Both the position numbers and the translations under genes were made by a program. A stretch of 64,000 nt of DNA from an uncultured Christensenella sp. (GTDB lineage: Bacteria > Bacillota > Clostridia > Christensenellales > Borkfalkiaceae). Location of the stretch: assembly GCA_910585235.1 (NCBI GenBank), contig CAJUCM010000003.1:47880-111879 (forward strand), read 5' to 3'. Positions 35,013-42,496 of the stretch are shown here, in pieces. Below the pieces are notes generated by a model, which was given only the letters and a program-made list of their open reading frames with translations, did no database searches and had not been told where the DNA came from. Every line of letters begins with the position of its first letter. Position 1 is the stretch's first letter.

Positions 35013-36188
35013 TTATTTCTTTTTCATTCGCTGTTCCTGTTTTTTCTGCTCGATGACGGTTTTATATTTATTTTTCATTTCCGCCACGGTCTCGTCCCAA
35101 GTGACATAAAGATCACGGAACGCCCCCTCGCGGACAGATTGATAGAGTTCTTCGTTTGCAAGAACTTCTTCGATTTTTTCGGCATACTGCTCCGGCGTAG
35201 GCTTTGCGATAAACCCGCTGACGTTGTCCGTCACGGTAGCGGAAGTCGCCGAACCCTCCAAAAATACGGTGGGGAGCTTTTGCGTTGCGGCTTCGAGCTG
35301 TACGAGCGAATTCGTATCGTACATGGAAGGAAAGAGGAACAGCGTTGCCCGCGCATAAAGCGCTTTCAAAAGCTCTCTGTCCGTAATTCTGCCCGCAAAA
35401 ATCACATTGTCGGTAAGATCATATTTTTGGACTTTGCTTTTGAGTGCGGGCAAGTCGCCGCCGTCTCCCACAAAAATCATTTTATAATTTTTATATTTGA
35501 GCTTACTGAGGGCTTCCGCAAGGAAAAAAATATTTTTTAAGGAATAAATTCTTCCGACGAACAAAAACACCTTTTCATCGGGGGAAAGCCCGAATTTTTC
35601 GTTTACCGTTTTTCTTGCCGCCTCAACGTCCTCTACGGGCGTGCAATCCGAGCAATTGCGTTGAATGAGCGGCATATGTTTGCAACCGTACTCGTAAAAA
35701 ATTTCCGCCACACGCTTATTCACGGTATAGAATTCGTCGCATTGGTTGAACACCTTGATCACATGTTTCAGCAAGAGATTCGTGATAAGTTTGCTCTTGG
35801 TAGAGCGGTAAAAATCCTGCTTGAACTGCGAATGAAGCGTGGCGACGGCAGGAATATTATGCTTCTTCGCATATCTGATCCCCATTTCGGCAACGCCGAA
35901 GGGAGAGTGTATGTGCACAATATCTAAATTGGATTCTTTGACCGCCTTTTTGAACTTTCTGTCAAGTTTGGGAAGAGGCAACGAATAATCGAGAAAACAG
36001 AGCTTCATGCTTTTGCAGCGTTTTACCTCGTACTCGAATTCGTCTTTATATTTTTTGTTGACCATGGGGCAAAAAACGATTACCTCGAATTCGCCGTCGT
36101 TCATGCGCTTGGCATAGTTGTGTACGACGTGGATCACGCCGTCGATCATAGGGAAATAGGTATCAACAAACATCCCGACCCTCAACAT
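35013..36188 (-). CDS. GT4-family glycosyltransferase (diacylglycerol glucosyltransferase-like)
   Basis: A 391-residue GT-B enzyme. The N-terminal half begins MLRVGMFVDTYFPMIDGVI, the usual start of lipid-directed GT4 enzymes, with VHIHSPFGVAEMGIRYAKK. The nucleotide-sugar half has VFLFVGRIYSLKNIFFLAEA and the E-x7-E-like region PSMYDTNSLVQLEA. Likely makes a membrane glycolipid from UDP- or GDP-sugar; the acceptor is inferred. ATG 36188 has AGGAGG 9 nt upstream, and its promoter is at 36225-36253. Confidence 0.85.
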   Translation of the reverse strand: MLRVGMFVDTYFPMIDGVIHVVHNYAKRMNDGEFEVIVFCPMVNKKYKDEFEYEVKRCKSMKLCFLDYSLPLPKLDRKFKKAVKESNLDIVHIHSPFGVAEMGIRYAKKHNIPAVATLHSQFKQDFYRSTKSKLITNLLLKHVIKVFNQCDEFYTVNKRVAEIFYEYGCKHMPLIQRNCSDCTPVEDVEAARKTVNEKFGLSPDEKVFLFVGRIYSLKNIFFLAEALSKLKYKNYKMIFVGDGGDLPALKSKVQKYDLTDNVIFAGRITDRELLKALYARATLFLFPSMYDTNSLVQLEAATQKLPTVFLEGSATSATVTDNVSGFIAKPTPEQYAEKIEEVLANEELYQSVREGAFRDLYVTWDETVAEMKNKYKTVIEQKKQEQRMKKK

Positions 36189-36224
36189 GATCCAGTTCCT
36201 CCTTTCGGCAAATCTCGGTTTTTC

Positions 36225-36253
36225 ATTTTACGCTTATCCCGCGGAATTGTCAA
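36225..36253 (-). promoter_or_regulatory. Glycosyltransferase promoter
   Basis: TTGACA (36248-36253), 17 bp, TAAAAT (36225-36230), on the minus strand. Confidence 0.68.
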
Positions 36254-36273
36254 GCGGTTATTTATCTTATTCG

Positions 36274-37425
36274 TTATTTCAGGCGGAAAACCATTTTGAC
36301 GGGGTTGTGATCGCTGTACGCATAGCCCGTATCGACCGTCTCTTCCGAAATCACCTCGACGTTATCCGAATACAGAAATCCGTCTACGACGGTCTCAAAA
36401 TTCACGCCCGCCTGATAGGGCATTTCCGCCCCGCGGCAGGTCGCCGCGTTTTTGTTTGCCGCAATCCGGAATCCCTCGGCAAGTTCTCTGTCGTGCAGAA
36501 CGCTGTTTTTGACCCAATCGGGGGTGCGCTGCGCGTTCGCAAATGCGGAGAGCGCCGCCTCGTCGTTTTCAAACTGATCCGCGATCAGGCAGTGGTTGAA
36601 GTCCCCGCCCGCCACGACGTAATTCCCTTTATCGCGTTCCTCTTTGAGAACGGAGTTGAGCATTGCAAGCTGCTCGGCGCGGATCGTTCCGCCCTCGTCG
36701 TAGGCGGACATATGCAGATTGATGAGCGCAAGAAAATGATCGCTCCCCGCGATCGGCAGATACTGTACGGAAAAGCACCTGTCGAGATCGAAAAGTTTAT
36801 CGATAAAATTGTCCGTGATCGGAAAAGAACGGCGCACCGCGCTTTGAATGCGATAGCGCGACAGCGTCAGTATGCCCGCGTTGCTCTTGCCGATGGGATC
36901 GCTAAACGGATAAAAAAGATTCGCCGTATGAAAGTTCTCCGCATAGACGGAGGCGTAGGAAGTGAGCGCGGAAGTCATGCGTTCCCGCATATCGATATGA
37001 TAGCTCCTGTCCGCATCCTCGTCCGTCTCCTGAAAGAAATAGAAATCCGCGCCCTGTTCCTTTGCGAAATTCACCTGTCCCGAAACGTTCTTTTCAACAT
37101 CCTCTTTGTTCATTCCTTTGGCGTATTTGCCCGTGACCTTCGTGCCGTCCTTCATATAGCCCTCGTCCATAAAAAACGAGTATTCGGGCGAGTACGCGCC
37201 GAAGCCGAGATTATAGGAAATAACGGAATACTCCTCGCCGACGGAAACCGTTTCCTCCCGCGCGTTGCCGACTTCAAGCGAGAGACGATCCTCGATACGG
37301 TAGTACTGCGCCGCCACATAGATCACATAGCCCACGACGATAAGAAGCACCAGCCCGATGATCGAAGCGAGCGTGATCGCCGTGATCCTGACCGCTTTTC
37401 TTGCCTTTGACTGACTTTTTGCCAT
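36274..37425 (-). CDS. Membrane-anchored endonuclease/exonuclease/phosphatase-family protein
   Basis: A 383-residue protein with a basic N-terminus, one membrane helix (about 17-40, LASIIGLVLLIVVGYVIYVA), then an EEP fold outside the membrane: VISYNLGFG, FYFFQETDED (metal Glu), LINLHMSAYD, AGGDFNH (Asp-x-Asn) and YSDHNPVKM (Asp-His). All the catalytic blocks are present. Could hydrolyse phosphodiesters in lipids or nucleic acids. I start at ATG 37425 because GAGGAGGAAGTT precedes it. It follows the 37436 hydrolase by 10 bp. Confidence 0.82.
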   Translation of the reverse strand: MAKSQSKARKAVRITAITLASIIGLVLLIVVGYVIYVAAQYYRIEDRLSLEVGNAREETVSVGEEYSVISYNLGFGAYSPEYSFFMDEGYMKDGTKVTGKYAKGMNKEDVEKNVSGQVNFAKEQGADFYFFQETDEDADRSYHIDMRERMTSALTSYASVYAENFHTANLFYPFSDPIGKSNAGILTLSRYRIQSAVRRSFPITDNFIDKLFDLDRCFSVQYLPIAGSDHFLALINLHMSAYDEGGTIRAEQLAMLNSVLKEERDKGNYVVAGGDFNHCLIADQFENDEAALSAFANAQRTPDWVKNSVLHDRELAEGFRIAANKNAATCRGAEMPYQAGVNFETVVDGFLYSDNVEVISEETVDTGYAYSDHNPVKMVFRLK

Positions 37426-37435
37426 AACTTCCTCC

Positions 37436-38314
37436 TCAGTTGTTTTCAAAGAAATCGAGAAGCACGCGGCGCTTGCGTTCCTGATTCTTTTTTTCGTTCA
37501 GAAATTCGTGACGGGATCCCTCGAACAGAACCATTTTTACATTCTTCATTCCCGCCTTTTCGTAGTATTTGCGCAGTTTTTTCACGCCCTTCCCCATATT
37601 CCCGACGGGATCCTCCGCCCCCGAAACAAGCAGGATGGGCATATCCTTTCTCAGTCCCGCGGCATATTTTTTGGTATAGAGCGATTTCAACCCCTTGAAG
37701 AAATCCGCATAAAATTTCTTGGAGCAGGTAAACCCGCAGAACTTATCCGCATGATAGGCGGCGTTGTTCTCCGCATCCGCCGAGAGCCATTCCCTGTCCG
37801 CAAACTTTTTAGAATAATTCCCGAACGACTGCTCCTCGATAAAGGTCGCGGACTTTTTTCTTTTTCCGCTCCCCGCGACGACCGCGCCGAGATATACTTC
37901 AAAATCTTTCTTCTTATTGCTCCCGCCGATCACCGCGCCGTCCACTTTGTCGCCGTATTTCGAGATATAGCACTGCGTCAGAAACGACCCGTAGGAAAAT
38001 CCGAAAATAAAGAATTTAAGATCGGGATATTTCGCCTTGTAGTGATCGGTGAGCGCGCCCTCGTCTTTCACCGTATCGAAGAACATATTGTCGCACGCGC
38101 AATAACCGAGGGAGTCGGGATCGGTGTACCCGTGTCCGCGGTGATCGTCCGCAAAGACGAGATAGCCGTTCTCATTGAGATACTTGGCAAATTCCGCATA
38201 CCTTGCGCCGTGTTCCGTCATTCCGTGTACGATCTGCACGATCCCTTTCGGCGATTCGACTTCAAGCCATTCATGCACGAAAATCTTTTTTCCGTCAAAA
38301 CTTTCAAAAATCAT
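37436..38314 (-). CDS. Alpha/beta hydrolase, monoacylglycerol-lipase-like
   Basis: A 292-residue cytosolic serine hydrolase: oxyanion region VQIVHGMTEHGARY, nucleophile elbow GFSYGS, acid in LLVSGAEDPVG and His in FEGSRHEFLNE, giving a full triad. The wording resembles lysophospholipase/monoacylglycerol lipase (Hydrolase_4). I start it at ATG 38314, 5 nt after GGAGG; a GTG 3 bp earlier is too close. Forms a pair with the EEP gene downstream, suggesting membrane-lipid turnover (inference). Confidence 0.85.
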   Translation of the reverse strand: MIFESFDGKKIFVHEWLEVESPKGIVQIVHGMTEHGARYAEFAKYLNENGYLVFADDHRGHGYTDPDSLGYCACDNMFFDTVKDEGALTDHYKAKYPDLKFFIFGFSYGSFLTQCYISKYGDKVDGAVIGGSNKKKDFEVYLGAVVAGSGKRKKSATFIEEQSFGNYSKKFADREWLSADAENNAAYHADKFCGFTCSKKFYADFFKGLKSLYTKKYAAGLRKDMPILLVSGAEDPVGNMGKGVKKLRKYYEKAGMKNVKMVLFEGSRHEFLNEKKNQERKRRVLLDFFENN

Positions 38315-38360
38315 CACTGCCTCCGTACGGGTTATTCCCGCCTTTTGTCAACCGTATAAC

Positions 38361-38388
38361 ATTATAACAGATTTCAAAAATATTTCAA
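38361..38388 (-). promoter_or_regulatory. Promoter of the hydrolase-EEP pair
   Basis: TTGAAA (38383-38388), 16 bp, TATAAT (38361-38366), minus strand, about 45 bp before the start codon. Confidence 0.6.
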
Positions 38389-38439
38389 CCGTTTTCCTGA
38401 GATTCCCTCCGATACCAATAACTTACCCGTATTTTCCTC

Positions 38440-38469
38440 TTGATTTTGCCCATTGCGTTCTGTTACAAT
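38440..38469 (+). promoter_or_regulatory. Promoter of the NlpC/P60 gene
   Basis: TTGATT (38440-38445), 18 bp, TACAAT (38464-38469), plus strand. Confidence 0.6.
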
Positions 38470-38509
38470 ATGATTGCCGAAAGGCGAAATCAAATGATAA
38501 GGAGTCAAT

Positions 38510-39382
38510 ATGAAAAAATATCCTGCGCTTGTGTGCGCATTGGCAATGTTTGCTCTTCCCGTTTTTGCGGCGTGTTCCGACGATCCCGCATCGTCCGTAG
38601 ATACGATTCTTCCCCCCGAAGAGATCGTAGTCCCCGACGTTCCTGAGGTGACGCCTCCCGAAGAGGAGATCGTTCCGCCGACGGAACCCGCACCGCCCGC
38701 AGTCACCCCGCCCGTAACGGTACCGCCCGTAGTGGCGCCTCCCGAAAAACCCGCCGCCGCGGAATATCTGAAAATCAAAACGGACAACTTAAACGTCCGC
38801 AAAGGCGCGGGAACGAATTACGCGTCCCTCGGACTGGTCGAAAAAAACATTCTGATGAAGTACGCGGGAAAATCCGGAAACTGGTACGAAACGCGCTATA
38901 TGGGACAGAAAGCGTTCGTACATTCCGACCACGCGACAGTCGTTTCGCTCGATAAGGCGGACGACAAGACGGAAAAAATCATCGAAGAGGGACTGAACGT
39001 TTTGGGAACGCCCTACGTCTACGGGGCGACGCGCCTGCACGACGGAAAAGGGAATCTGCTCAAAGGCTTTACCGAAAAGAAATTCGACTGCTCCTCCCTC
39101 ATGCAATTCATGTTCTATAAGGGCGCGGACATTCTTCTGGACGTTACGACGCGCACGCAGGTTTTGCAGGGGAGCGTCGTTCAGGACGAATTAAAACGGG
39201 GAGATTTGATGTTCTTCACGAACGCTTCGCGGAAAAATAACATCGGGATCGAACGCGTGGGACACGTTGCCCTATACCTCGGCGACAACTATATCCTGCA
39301 CACGGCAAGCGACTATGCGAAGATCGAACAGATTTCCTCCACCCGCTGGGGATACTATCTCAGCGCAAAGAGAATGTACTGA
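38510..39382 (+). CDS. NlpC/P60 peptidoglycan endopeptidase lipoprotein with SH3 domain
   Basis: A 290-residue cell-wall hydrolase. Signal peptide with Cys22 (FAAC), a Pro/Glu/Val-rich linker (35-82) with PPEE and VTPP repeats, a bacterial SH3 domain (86-145, NLNVRKGAGTNYASLG), and an NlpC/P60 domain with catalytic Cys194 in FDCSSLMQF, His252 in GHVALYLGD and a third polar residue near His264. Cleaves peptide stems in the wall. ATG 38510 follows AAGGAG. Monocistronic, followed by a strong hairpin. Confidence 0.9.
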   Translation: MKKYPALVCALAMFALPVFAACSDDPASSVDTILPPEEIVVPDVPEVTPPEEEIVPPTEPAPPAVTPPVTVPPVVAPPEKPAAAEYLKIKTDNLNVRKGAGTNYASLGLVEKNILMKYAGKSGNWYETRYMGQKAFVHSDHATVVSLDKADDKTEKIIEEGLNVLGTPYVYGATRLHDGKGNLLKGFTEKKFDCSSLMQFMFYKGADILLDVTTRTQVLQGSVVQDELKRGDLMFFTNASRKNNIGIERVGHVALYLGDNYILHTASDYAKIEQISSTRWGYYLSAKRMY

Positions 39383-39402
39383 GACGACGGCACACAAAAG
39401 AA

Positions 39403-39434
39403 GCAGTCCCGCGCGCCTTGGCGCGCGGGACTGC
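39403..39434 (+). repeat. GC-rich hairpin after the NlpC/P60 gene
   Basis: 14-bp perfect stem GCAGTCCCGCGCGC/GCGCGCGGGACTGC with a 4-nt loop. Only CTATTT follows, so it is a poor intrinsic terminator by itself but may protect the 3' end. Confidence 0.65.
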
Positions 39435-39469
39435 CTATTTCAAAAGGACAAACTATTTTTCAAAAAGCA

Positions 39470-39498
39470 TTGACAAATCATTCCTTGTATGGTAAAAT
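39470..39498 (+). promoter_or_regulatory. Promoter of the SecB-like gene
   Basis: TTGACA (39470-39475), 17 bp, TAAAAT (39493-39498), plus strand. Confidence 0.72.
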
Positions 39499-39526
39499 TT
39501 AAGTTACTAAACCAACGAGGTGTATT

Positions 39527-39976
39527 ATGATCGATTATACGTTAAAAGGGCTTACGGCAGACGAGCTTTACTTCAAAGTCAACCCCATCAAGGCGACTGC
39601 CGACGCCAAATTTGAAATCAAACCCCTTTTTTCCCGCCAGATCAGACAGGCAAACGAAAACCCCGCGATCAACGTGGTGATGCTCGAATGCAAGATCGAA
39701 ACGAACGAGAAAGAACCCAAACCTTTCAATCTGACGGTGCGTCTTATGGGCGTATTCGAGGTAAAGAACATGGCGACGGACGACGACAGAAGGATCTTTG
39801 CGATCAATGCGACCGAGACGATGTTCCCCTATCTCCGCGCGGCGGTCACGAACCTCACGGCGGACGCGCTCGTGAATCCTTTGACCCTGCCCGTAGTCCC
39901 CGGCGCAACGCTCTTCCCCGAAGACCGCGGAACGACGGGTTACACGCTCAACATCGACCCCAATTCTCTGAACTGA
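39527..39976 (+). CDS. SecB-like chaperone
   Basis: A 149-residue protein whose strand pattern matches the SecB fold: KFEIKPLFSRQIRQ, NPAINVVMLECKIETNE, FNLTVRLMGVFEV, then helix ATETMFPYLRAAVTNLTADA and PLTLPVVPGATLF. SecB holds unfolded proteins for export; related chaperones in Gram-positives guard antitoxins or act alone. No toxin or secretion gene is adjacent; the gene is monocistronic between its own promoter and terminator. Fold assignment is fair; the client is unknown. Confidence 0.7.
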   Translation: MIDYTLKGLTADELYFKVNPIKATADAKFEIKPLFSRQIRQANENPAINVVMLECKIETNEKEPKPFNLTVRLMGVFEVKNMATDDDRRIFAINATETMFPYLRAAVTNLTADALVNPLTLPVVPGATLFPEDRGTTGYTLNIDPNSLN

Positions 39977-39992
39977 ATTTTATAAAACGCTG

Positions 39993-40019
39993 ACAGCCGT
40001 CCCTGTTCGGGACGGCTGT
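39993..40019 (+). terminator. Terminator of the SecB-like gene
   Basis: ACAGCCGTCCC/GGGACGGCTGT with a 5-nt loop, followed by TTTTATTT. Confidence 0.9.
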
Positions 40020-40036
40020 TTTTATTTCAGTTCGGA

Positions 40037-40624
40037 TCAAAGCCGGAATATATCCTCCGCACCCCACCGCTTCAAACGGGGCGCACGCTCCCGCAACAGA
40101 GCAACCATTTCGCAGGCGCCCTTATCGCGGAGCGGCGCCAATAAAAAGAGCTTTATGCCTCCCGTTCCGAAAAAGAGATACCCGCCGCCGTGATATGCCG
40201 TATTATCACGGAGAAACGCAAAATCATCGTAGCCGAAAAACTTCGGCGTTAAAAAAATACGGAACGCCCAAACGCCTTCTTCGGTCGCCGCGGTAAAGTT
40301 ACAAAACGCATACAATACCATCACCGCGCACAATAAAGCGACAAGCGTCATCAACAACAGCGTCAACGCATACGCCGCCTTGGGAGCTGGTTCTATCAGA
40401 ATTGAACAACAGACAAGCACCGCCGTCCCGCCGAACAGGGCAATTAAGCCTGTTGCGGTAAAAAATACGGGAATCCACCGACGCGCGCGCACGCGCAGAA
40501 TTTCCCTCCCGATCTTCGGACGGAATTTTTTATTTTTTCGCACTTCAAACGCGACGGCAAGCACCGTAAAAATGATCACGACGGCAAACATTACGCCGAG
40601 TAGCGTCCACTCGTAAATCCCCAT
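40037..40624 (-). CDS. Small membrane protein of unknown function
   Basis: A 195-residue protein with three clear membrane helices: about 6-28 (LLGVMFAVVIIFTVLAVAF), about 55-77 and about 84-108. The C-terminal 80 residues look soluble and beta-rich (KFFGYDDFAFLRDNTAYHGG), like a bacterial PH-type domain. I prefer ATG 40624 over a GTG two codons earlier; neither has a good ribosome site, and the aminotransferase stop is 12 bp upstream, so coupling is likely. Confidence 0.6.
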   Translation of the reverse strand: MGIYEWTLLGVMFAVVIIFTVLAVAFEVRKNKKFRPKIGREILRVRARRWIPVFFTATGLIALFGGTAVLVCCSILIEPAPKAAYALTLLLMTLVALLCAVMVLYAFCNFTAATEEGVWAFRIFLTPKFFGYDDFAFLRDNTAYHGGGYLFFGTGGIKLFLLAPLRDKGACEMVALLRERAPRLKRWGAEDIFRL

Positions 40625-40636
40625 AAACACCCGTGA

Positions 40637-41815
40637 TTACTTGCGGTACTCCTCAATGAGCGCCTTGAATTTGGGCAACGCCCGTTCGATCATCTCCGTG
40701 GGCACGCAGTAGGAGACGCGCACATAGCCCTTGACCCCGAAGCTATCGGACGGGACTAACAGCAGTTCGTATTTCTTCGCGCGCTCGCAGAACGCCTTTG
40801 CGTCCGGCTCCAAGCTCTTCACAAAGAGGTAGAACGCGCCGTCCGGTTGCGCGGCGGCGTACCCCATGTCCGTGAGCGCGCCGTAGAGAAGCGCGCGGTT
40901 TCTTTCATAGACGCTCCTGTCCGAAGTCATGCCGAGGCACTTTGCAACGACCCTCTGAAAGAGCGCGGGCGCACAGACAAATCCTAAATCCCGCCCCGCG
41001 CCCGAAAACGCCGCAAACAGCGCGTCCGCGTTCTCAGCACGGTCGTTCACCGCAAGATAGCCGATACGCTCGCCCGCAAGCGTCAGGCACTTCGAGAACG
41101 AATAGCACACGACCGTGTTGTCGTAATAGTTTGCGGGAAACGGCACTTCCGCGCCGTAGGCAAGCTCCCTGTACGGCTCGTCCGAAATGAGATAGACGGG
41201 TTTGCCGAACGCTTTGCTCTTGCGTTTCAAAAGCGCGGCAAGCCCCTTGATCTCCGCCTCCGAATAGACAGCGCCCGTAGGGTTATTGGGCGAATTGATG
41301 ACGACCGCCGCCGTATTTCGAGTGATCGCCCGATCGAGCGCGGTGAGATCGGGGCGGAAATTTTTATCCGTCATGACCTCTTTGACGACGCCGTGCGCGC
41401 CCTCGATAAATACGCGGTATTCGGGGAAGAAAGGCGCGAGCACAATCACTTCCTCTCCGCCCGACAAAATTGCGTTGAGCGCGACCGTTAAAGACGCCGC
41501 CGCCCCGCAGCTCATATAGATATGCTTCGCGGATATTTGCGCGCCGAACTCTTTTTTGAGATATGTAGAAATTTCTTCACGCACCGCGGGATCGCCCTGC
41601 GCCGAGGTATAGCCGTGAAGCTGTGCCGAGGGCATTTCGTTCAACAGACGGATAATTTCCTCTTTCACGCAGTCGGGCGCGGGTGCGGACGGATTGCCGA
41701 TCGAAAAGTCGAATACGTTCTCTTGTCCGATCTCCTTTGCCCGCTGTTTTCCGTACTCGAAGAGTTCCCGAATGGAAGAGCGCTCTTCCCCTAACTTCCG
41801 TTTCCTTTCGTTCAT
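40637..41815 (-). CDS. PLP-dependent class I/II aminotransferase
   Basis: A 392-residue fold-type I enzyme close to aspartate aminotransferases of the Ib type: N-terminal FDFSIGNPSAPAPDCV, VINSPNNPTGAVYSEAE, SDEPYRELAY, and the PLP lysine in YSFSKCLTLAGERIGY, with the substrate-carboxylate Arg in VRVSYCVP near the C-terminus. Substrate is not certain. Located 12 bp behind the yjbR gene. Confidence 0.88.
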   Translation of the reverse strand: MNERKRKLGEERSSIRELFEYGKQRAKEIGQENVFDFSIGNPSAPAPDCVKEEIIRLLNEMPSAQLHGYTSAQGDPAVREEISTYLKKEFGAQISAKHIYMSCGAAASLTVALNAILSGGEEVIVLAPFFPEYRVFIEGAHGVVKEVMTDKNFRPDLTALDRAITRNTAAVVINSPNNPTGAVYSEAEIKGLAALLKRKSKAFGKPVYLISDEPYRELAYGAEVPFPANYYDNTVVCYSFSKCLTLAGERIGYLAVNDRAENADALFAAFSGAGRDLGFVCAPALFQRVVAKCLGMTSDRSVYERNRALLYGALTDMGYAAAQPDGAFYLFVKSLEPDAKAFCERAKKYELLLVPSDSFGVKGYVRVSYCVPTEMIERALPKFKALIEEYRK

Positions 41816-41827
41816 AATTTCACCTCT

Positions 41828-42496
41828 CTATTTTTTTAACGCAAGCACACGGCTTTTATCGAGCATTTCCGCAATCGTGGAAAACGCGACCGAGCCGTCC
41901 AACAAAACCGTGATCCAGTTCTTTTTGTTCATGTGCCAGGCGGGAGCAAATCCGCGCCTGTGGATAAGTTCTTCGATTTCGTCCTCCGTCACGCGCAAAT
42001 CGACAATTTCTACGATATTATCTGTGGACAACCCCACTTTATTGCCCGCGACAGTCAACACCGCGGCATACCACTTGCGGTTGTCCTTTCGGCGCAGAAC
42101 GCCGTTCTCCGGAAACTTCTTCCAGAGATATTCGCAGTCCTCGCCGTACTGTTCATGCGCATATTCCAGCAGTTGTTTGGCATAGCGGCTCCTGAACACC
42201 GCGCGGTCGAAGCAGGTTTCGGCAATCTCCAAAAGCGCGGTTTCATACGCCTTTCTGACCTCCCCCACAAAACTGCCTTCCGCATTCGCGACAAGGTGCA
42301 TGGTATAGGGCGCGTCCGAATCGGGATCGTAAAGTTCCGCATTGACTTTTCCGTCCTCGGTCACGGTGACGCGCAGGAGAAAATCAAGAAGTCCCGTCTC
42401 TCTGAAAAACCCGTTCTCCGTTTTTTCAAATCCGTTTTGAAGAAGTTTTTCCGCATTGGGTTCCCCTTGCGCAAACAGCTTTTCAAAATCAGTCAT
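41828..42496 (-). CDS. MmcQ/YjbR-family protein
   Basis: A 222-residue two-part protein. The C-terminal 100 residues are the YjbR (double-wing) fold: KWYAAVLTVAGNKVG, VEIVDLRV, RRGFAPAWHMNKKNWITVLLDG-type sequence (longest run split here by the size limit). The N-terminal part is a less conserved extension. The role of the family is unclear, although DNA-binding has been suggested from its fold. The start at 42496 overlaps the uvrA stop as ATGA. Confidence 0.78.
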   Translation of the reverse strand: MTDFEKLFAQGEPNAEKLLQNGFEKTENGFFRETGLLDFLLRVTVTEDGKVNAELYDPDSDAPYTMHLVANAEGSFVGEVRKAYETALLEIAETCFDRAVFRSRYAKQLLEYAHEQYGEDCEYLWKKFPENGVLRRKDNRKWYAAVLTVAGNKVGLSTDNIVEIVDLRVTEDEIEELIHRRGFAPAWHMNKKNWITVLLDGSVAFSTIAEMLDKSRVLALKK

